Made by a program: the position numbers and the translations under genes. DNA of 15,951 nucleotides, taken from contig CAYNIT010000087.1 of assembly GCA_964397205.1 (NCBI GenBank), forward strand, positions 1 to 15,951, written 5' to 3'. Positions 12,424-15,951 of this stretch are shown here, in pieces; position 1 is the stretch's first letter, and each line of letters begins with the position of its first letter. Source of the stretch: Phaeodactylibacter sp964397205 (GTDB lineage Bacteria > Bacteroidota > Bacteroidia > Chitinophagales > Saprospiraceae). The notes beneath the pieces are model-generated. The model made no database searches. It had not been told where the DNA came from and was given only the letters and a program-made list of their open reading frames with translations.

Positions 12424-15069
12424 TTATTCTTCCTCCTCTTCAAATTGCGCCCGGCCCGAGCGGTCGATGATGGTGCTGGTCGCCTGCTGGGTGCCTTGCA
12501 AGACCAGGTCAAGTACGTTGACGTGAGGGGGCTGGGTAGCCATGAAGTAGATAGCATCCGCTACATCCTGGCTGCTCAGCGGCTTGAAGTCTTCGTAGAT
12601 ATTGGCCCGCTCGGCATCCCCGTCAAAGCGCACCAGGGCGAATTCTGTCTCGTCCACATGGGCAGGGCTCACCATGCCCACACGAACATTATGCTGGTGC
12701 AGGTCGATGCGCATGGCTCTGGTCAGCGCGTCCACTGCAGATTTGGTAGCGCAGTACACATTGCCATTGGGGTATACTTCCTTGCCGGCCGTGGAGCAAA
12801 CATTGATGATCTGCCCGCCTTGCCGCTCTACCATGCCGGGAGCTACCAGGCGAGTGAGGTACAGCAGTCCCTTCAGGTTGGTATCGATCATTTCTTCCCA
12901 GTGCTCCAGGTTGCCCTCGTGGATAGGCGCCAGCCCTTTGGCTTTGCCGGCGTTGTTGACCAGCAGGTCAATCTCGCGCCAGGGGCCATGCAGGGCAGCA
13001 ATGGCTTCGCGGCTTTCCTGCGGGCTGCGGATGTCGAAGGATAAGGTGAGCAGCTCCGCCTCGTACTGTTCTTCAAATTCCGCTTTCAGCACTTCCAGTC
13101 GGTCGCTGCGCCGGCCCGTAATGATGACCCGGTAGCCTTCTTCGGCGAAGCGTTCGGCGGTAGCCCGGCCAATGCCAGAGGTGGCACCGGTGACGAGCAC
13201 GGTTTGGTCTACCTTCTTGGGTTGCGGTTTTTGCTCTTGTTTTTCCAGCAGTTCTTCGCGCAGGCGCAAGCTCTCCTCTTCGCGCTGCCGCAGCATTTCC
13301 TCGAGCTGTTCGATGTTGTCCTTAAGGGATTCCAGCGCGCCGAAATTGAAAGGCTGTCTGGGTTCTTCCATTTGCGGGCGAGGCGCTGCTGCTTGCTTTT
13401 CTTCCTGCTTGGGAGGTTCTGGCACCTGGAAGGCGAGGTCATTTTCCGGCGTCTTCAGTTCCGGGTTGATCTGTATGGCTTTTTTGTAAGCGTCGGCGGC
13501 TTTTTCATATTCCCCTTGTTGGTGGTAAACCAGTGCCATGTCGTAGTAGGCAAAGGGGTGGAAAGCATTGGCTTTAAGCGTTTTGCGGAAGTATTTGATC
13601 GCCTTTTTGGGCTTGTCGAGGACTTCGTTTAAGAGCAGTGCGTACTGGTAGAGGGCATCGTGGTTGCTCTTGTCCTGTTTGGCAGCCTGTTTGAAGTAGT
13701 GAGCGGCTTCTTTGCGCTCTTCCGGGAAGTGGGCGGCCGTAATCATGCCAAGGCGGTAGTAAGCGTTGGGGTATTCGGAATCAATTTCGACTAGCCGGAG
13801 GTAGTGATTGCGAGCGGCGGAGAAGTCGCCTTCCAACTCTTCCAGTTCGCCCAGCAGGAACAAGGCATCGGTATTTTTGGGCTCCAGTTCGATGACCGGC
13901 CCCAGTTCTCTGCGGGCGGCAGTGTAGTCGTGGCGCTGCTGTGCCAGCATCAGGGCGTAGTGATACCGCAGAGAGGCGCTCTTTGGGTTATCCGAGATGG
14001 CATCCGCCATGAAATCCAAGCCCCTTTGCTGTTCTCCCTGCTTGAAGAAGGCCAATGCTCGTTCGATCAGTTCGCTTTCGGAGCTGCCTTCTTCTTCTTC
14101 TTCTTTCCCAGACAGGTCCTGTGCATCTCCCAGCACCGGTTCGGCGCTTTCTTCCTGCGGCTCTTCTTCGAGGCGTGGGATGTCTTCGGAGTCCCGGCCG
14201 CGGCTTTCTGCCTGCGGCTGCCCGGCTTCAGGCCGGTTGGCGGGCACCCCTTCCTCGGGATGGTCCGTTTCTTCGGTCCCTTCCTCCGGGGGAGTGCTTC
14301 CTTTTTTCCCATCGCCCTGATCGGGGGGGATCAGGTTCATGCCTGGGATATTGGCAATATCCAGTTCCTCCTCTCCCTGCGAGCTCTCCGTTTCCTGCGG
14401 CGGCTGGGTGTCCTGCGGCTGGGAAGGTGCTTGCTCCTGCAGGCGGTCTGGCTGGTAGCTATGTACCGTAGATTTGTATTGTACCCAGCCGTCGCGGTCT
14501 TCGGTGAAGATGAAGAACTGCTCGAAGTGGTTGACAGTGAATTCCGGCAGGCTGAGGTAATTCATGCTGCGCATCAAGCGGAGGAATTCCCCGGCTTCGC
14601 TGGAAATTTCGCGCATTACTTTCAGGTGAGCGTTGAAGGCTTCTTCGTCGAGGTCCTTGATTTGACGCTTTTCCCGCCGCAGGTCGAGGTAGCGGTCCTG
14701 CCAGTAATTGATGTACTGTATGATGTCGCTGACGCGCTCGAATTCGGTAGGTACTTTGATTTTTTCGCCGGTTTCTTCGTCCTCCGCCACCCCGTCTATG
14801 ATGATAGGCAGTATGTCGTGCCGGCGTTCCTGCAGCAGTTTGAGGCTGCGGCTCATGCACTGTGCGGATTTCAAGAAGTTGTCGCTGACGAACAGCAAGA
14901 TGGGGTCAGATTGGTTAAGCAGCTGATCTGCCAGGAAGGTGTTGTTGGTAGAACGGTTGCAGGCGTAGTGGTGAAAAGTATAGGAAGCGGATTGCAGCTG
15001 TTGTTCAATTCCCCGCACGGTGTCTTGGTTGTCGGCGCAGTAGGCAAGTGCGATGCTGTTGGTACTCAT
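12424..15069 (-). CDS. TIR - acidic linker - TPR - coiled coil - short-chain dehydrogenase fusion protein
   Basis: The start is set at the ATG at 15069 (MSTNSIALAYC), which begins at the first TIR strand; an in-frame ATG at 15171 lies inside the upstream gene. The 881 residues divide as follows. TIR domain, about 5-135: strand IALAYC, helix, strand YTFHHYAC, then DPILLFVSDNFLKS, the CMSRSLKLL helix, strand ILPIIIDG, and a closing IQYINYWQDRYLDLRRE. A low-complexity Pro/Gln/Glu linker, about 205-330. TPR array, about 331-540, with units such as ALFLLGELEELEGDFSAAR and AYYDMALVYHQQGEYEKAA. Coiled coil, about 577-615. SDR domain, about 618-866: TGATSGIG at 627-634, NNAG at 705-708, and tetrad Asn731, Ser759, Tyr772, Lys776. 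The SDR resembles YdfG-type 3-hydroxy-acid dehydrogenases over its whole length (DLLVNNAG, MIDTNLKGLLYLTR, PPHVNVLDL). Arg74 stands where NAD-cleaving TIRs have Glu. The substrate is unknown. It is flanked by a TlpA-like gene (22-base gap) and the ABC-F gene (16-base gap). Confidence 0.88.
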   Translation of the reverse strand: MSTNSIALAYCADNQDTVRGIEQQLQSASYTFHHYACNRSTNNTFLADQLLNQSDPILLFVSDNFLKSAQCMSRSLKLLQERRHDILPIIIDGVAEDEETGEKIKVPTEFERVSDIIQYINYWQDRYLDLRREKRQIKDLDEEAFNAHLKVMREISSEAGEFLRLMRSMNYLSLPEFTVNHFEQFFIFTEDRDGWVQYKSTVHSYQPDRLQEQAPSQPQDTQPPQETESSQGEEELDIANIPGMNLIPPDQGDGKKGSTPPEEGTEETDHPEEGVPANRPEAGQPQAESRGRDSEDIPRLEEEPQEESAEPVLGDAQDLSGKEEEEEGSSESELIERALAFFKQGEQQRGLDFMADAISDNPKSASLRYHYALMLAQQRHDYTAARRELGPVIELEPKNTDALFLLGELEELEGDFSAARNHYLRLVEIDSEYPNAYYRLGMITAAHFPEERKEAAHYFKQAAKQDKSNHDALYQYALLLNEVLDKPKKAIKYFRKTLKANAFHPFAYYDMALVYHQQGEYEKAADAYKKAIQINPELKTPENDLAFQVPEPPKQEEKQAAAPRPQMEEPRQPFNFGALESLKDNIEQLEEMLRQREEESLRLREELLEKQEQKPQPKKVDQTVLVTGATSGIGRATAERFAEEGYRVIITGRRSDRLEVLKAEFEEQYEAELLTLSFDIRSPQESREAIAALHGPWREIDLLVNNAGKAKGLAPIHEGNLEHWEEMIDTNLKGLLYLTRLVAPGMVERQGGQIINVCSTAGKEVYPNGNVYCATKSAVDALTRAMRIDLHQHNVRVGMVSPAHVDETEFALVRFDGDAERANIYEDFKPLSSQDVADAIYFMATQPPHVNVLDLVLQGTQQATSTIIDRSGRAQFEEEEE

Positions 15070-15091
15070 GGTTTTTAAAGTTGATTTTGGG

Positions 15092-15951
15092 TTATTGCCG
15101 GAGCAGCTGTTCGATAAATGTACTAAATTCCTTTTTGAAATCGGCATAGCGCGAAGTCGCCGGGCCTGCAAAGCCCGAATGGATGCGTTGCACCTTGCCC
15201 GACCGGCCGATTATGATCATGGTGGGGAAAGAGGCCACTTCGCTGAGCATAGGCAGCGCTTCGGAGGCGGCTTCCTTGCTGGCTGTTCCGGCCAGCAGGA
15301 CTTCGTACTCTATCCCCATTTCTTCTTTGTAGGTTTGGATGGCTTGCCGGGCTTTGCTTTGTTCTTGGTAACGTTCGAAAGCCAGCGCTATTACCTCCAG
15401 GTCCTGCGAAGGGTGGTTTTCCAGGTAATTTTTCAGAAAAACCGTTTCGTCTCGGCAGTTCGGGCACCAGGTGCCCATCAGCTGCACGATGACTACTTTG
15501 TCTTGATAGCGTTCGTCGCTGAGGGAGACCATTTCGCCTTCCGAGTTGGGAAAGGCAAAGCGGATGCTTTCGTAGCCTTCTTTGAGATAGGCTATCTCAT
15601 CGGGCTTGCGCAAAGCAAGGCTGTCTGCCCGCTCGGCCCGCCAGAGGGTGCGGAAGTGTTTGCCGGATCGGAAGGACCCCAGCAGGCTGCTGTCCGGCTG
15701 TATTTTGGCTTCAAACAGATAGGCGTGGGCTCCATCAAAGGTGCTGAGGTAGATTTTGTTAGCCTGCACACTGCCTTCGAGGTAGCGGTAGTCGCCTGTT
15801 TCGGTAAGGAAAGTCCCGCTGAGGTGGTTGCCGTCCTGCTTGAATTCTCCGATGGCAGGGTAGGGCGCTTGCCCGTCTACGCCAAAGGTGACCGACCAGC
15901 GGCCGCTGATGTCCATGATGGGGTCTTTGCGTAGGGTAGTAAAGCGGTGGT
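15092..15951 (-). CDS. TlpA-like thioredoxin-fold protein with N-terminal beta domain (5' end outside window)
   Basis: The reading frame stays open to the window edge, adding HRFTTLRKDPI before the first internal Met (15916), so the start and probably a signal peptide lie outside. A domain of about 90 residues (GRWSVTFG to FRTLWRAE) of beta-rich sequence precedes the thioredoxin fold. In the thioredoxin part, VVIVQLMGTWCPNCRDE holds the redox pair Cys-Pro-Asn-Cys (codons near 15455-15466) and SFPTM supplies the cis-Pro loop. TlpA/ResA-type proteins reduce or rearrange disulfides in the periplasm, for instance in cytochrome c maturation or oxidative-stress repair. The helix between the redox motif and the cis-Pro is long, as in TlpA. 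The stop is 22 bases from the start of the TIR-TPR-SDR gene, implying one transcript. Confidence 0.88.
   Translation of the reverse strand, partial: HRFTTLRKDPIMDISGRWSVTFGVDGQAPYPAIGEFKQDGNHLSGTFLTETGDYRYLEGSVQANKIYLSTFDGAHAYLFEAKIQPDSSLLGSFRSGKHFRTLWRAERADSLALRKPDEIAYLKEGYESIRFAFPNSEGEMVSLSDERYQDKVVIVQLMGTWCPNCRDETVFLKNYLENHPSQDLEVIALAFERYQEQSKARQAIQTYKEEMGIEYEVLLAGTASKEAASEALPMLSEVASFPTMIIIGRSGKVQRIHSGFAGPATSRYADFKKEFSTFIEQLLRQ

Noticed and set aside
13804..15078. A 424-codon open frame on the plus strand opposite the TIR-TPR part
   Set aside because: Its translation is Phe/Leu/Arg/Gly-rich without domain-like sequence, while the minus strand encodes clear TIR and TPR domains. It arises from the acidic and glutamine-rich codons of the real gene.
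15069..15171. Upstream ATG at 15171 as start of the TIR-TPR-SDR gene
   Set aside because: It lies inside the TlpA-like gene, and the added residues are Arg/Ser-rich with no fold; the TIR strand begins right after the ATG at 15069.
15053..15934. A 293-codon plus-strand frame opposite the TlpA-like gene
   Set aside because: The opposite strand holds an unmistakable thioredoxin fold with Cys-Pro-Asn-Cys and cis-Pro; this frame has no recognisable motif.

Overview
The window is most likely chromosomal DNA from a GC-rich member of the Bacteroidota, probably a Saprospiria-type (Lewinella-like) marine bacterium. This rests on a PorP/SprF-type protein of the type IX secretion/gliding system, a PorV-like barrel protein, a futalosine hydrolase of the alternative menaquinone pathway, promoters of the Bacteroidota form TAnnTTTG, and few Shine-Dalgarno sequences. 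The genus assignment is inference. No rRNA, tRNA, CRISPR array, insertion sequence or phage gene was found. Apart from one region, the window reads as ordinary core chromosome.

Layout. Positions 1-1095 (+): the 3' end of a PorP/SprF-family gene, then an SpoU/TrmH RNA methyltransferase. Positions 1075-3813 (-): mqnB, a PorV/FadL-like barrel gene and a TolB-like PD40 lipoprotein gene. Positions 3814-4190 are a divergent intergenic region with promoters in both directions and an inverted repeat. Positions 4191-5889 (+): a compact operon of lipB, a small unknown gene and an acyl-CoA thioesterase gene. Positions 5912-6532 (-): a Nudix hydrolase. Positions 6584-9277 (+): pyrE, an M42 metallopeptidase and a UbiA-like membrane protein, closed by a strong hairpin. 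Positions 9451-15951 (-): a run of genes transcribed leftward, in the order TlpA-like thioredoxin (cut by the window edge), a very large multidomain protein, an ABC-F ATPase, a nested inverted repeat, and a secreted two-lobed aspartyl-protease-like protein.

The most unusual item is the 881-residue protein at 12424-15069. It joins an N-terminal TIR domain, a long acidic Pro/Gln/Glu linker, a TPR array, a coiled coil and a complete C-terminal short-chain dehydrogenase of the YdfG type. The SDR has an intact Asn-Ser-Tyr-Lys tetrad, but the TIR domain carries Arg at the position where NAD-cleaving TIRs have the catalytic Glu. That suggests a TIR used as a binding module in front of an active NAD(P)-dependent enzyme. 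It lies tightly between a TlpA-like redox protein gene and an ABC-F gene, in what looks like one operon.

Other points of interest are the protease-like protein with one intact Asp-Thr-Gly lobe and one degenerate lobe, a UbiA-like protein lacking the first Asp-rich motif, and the nested inverted repeat downstream of the ABC-F gene.
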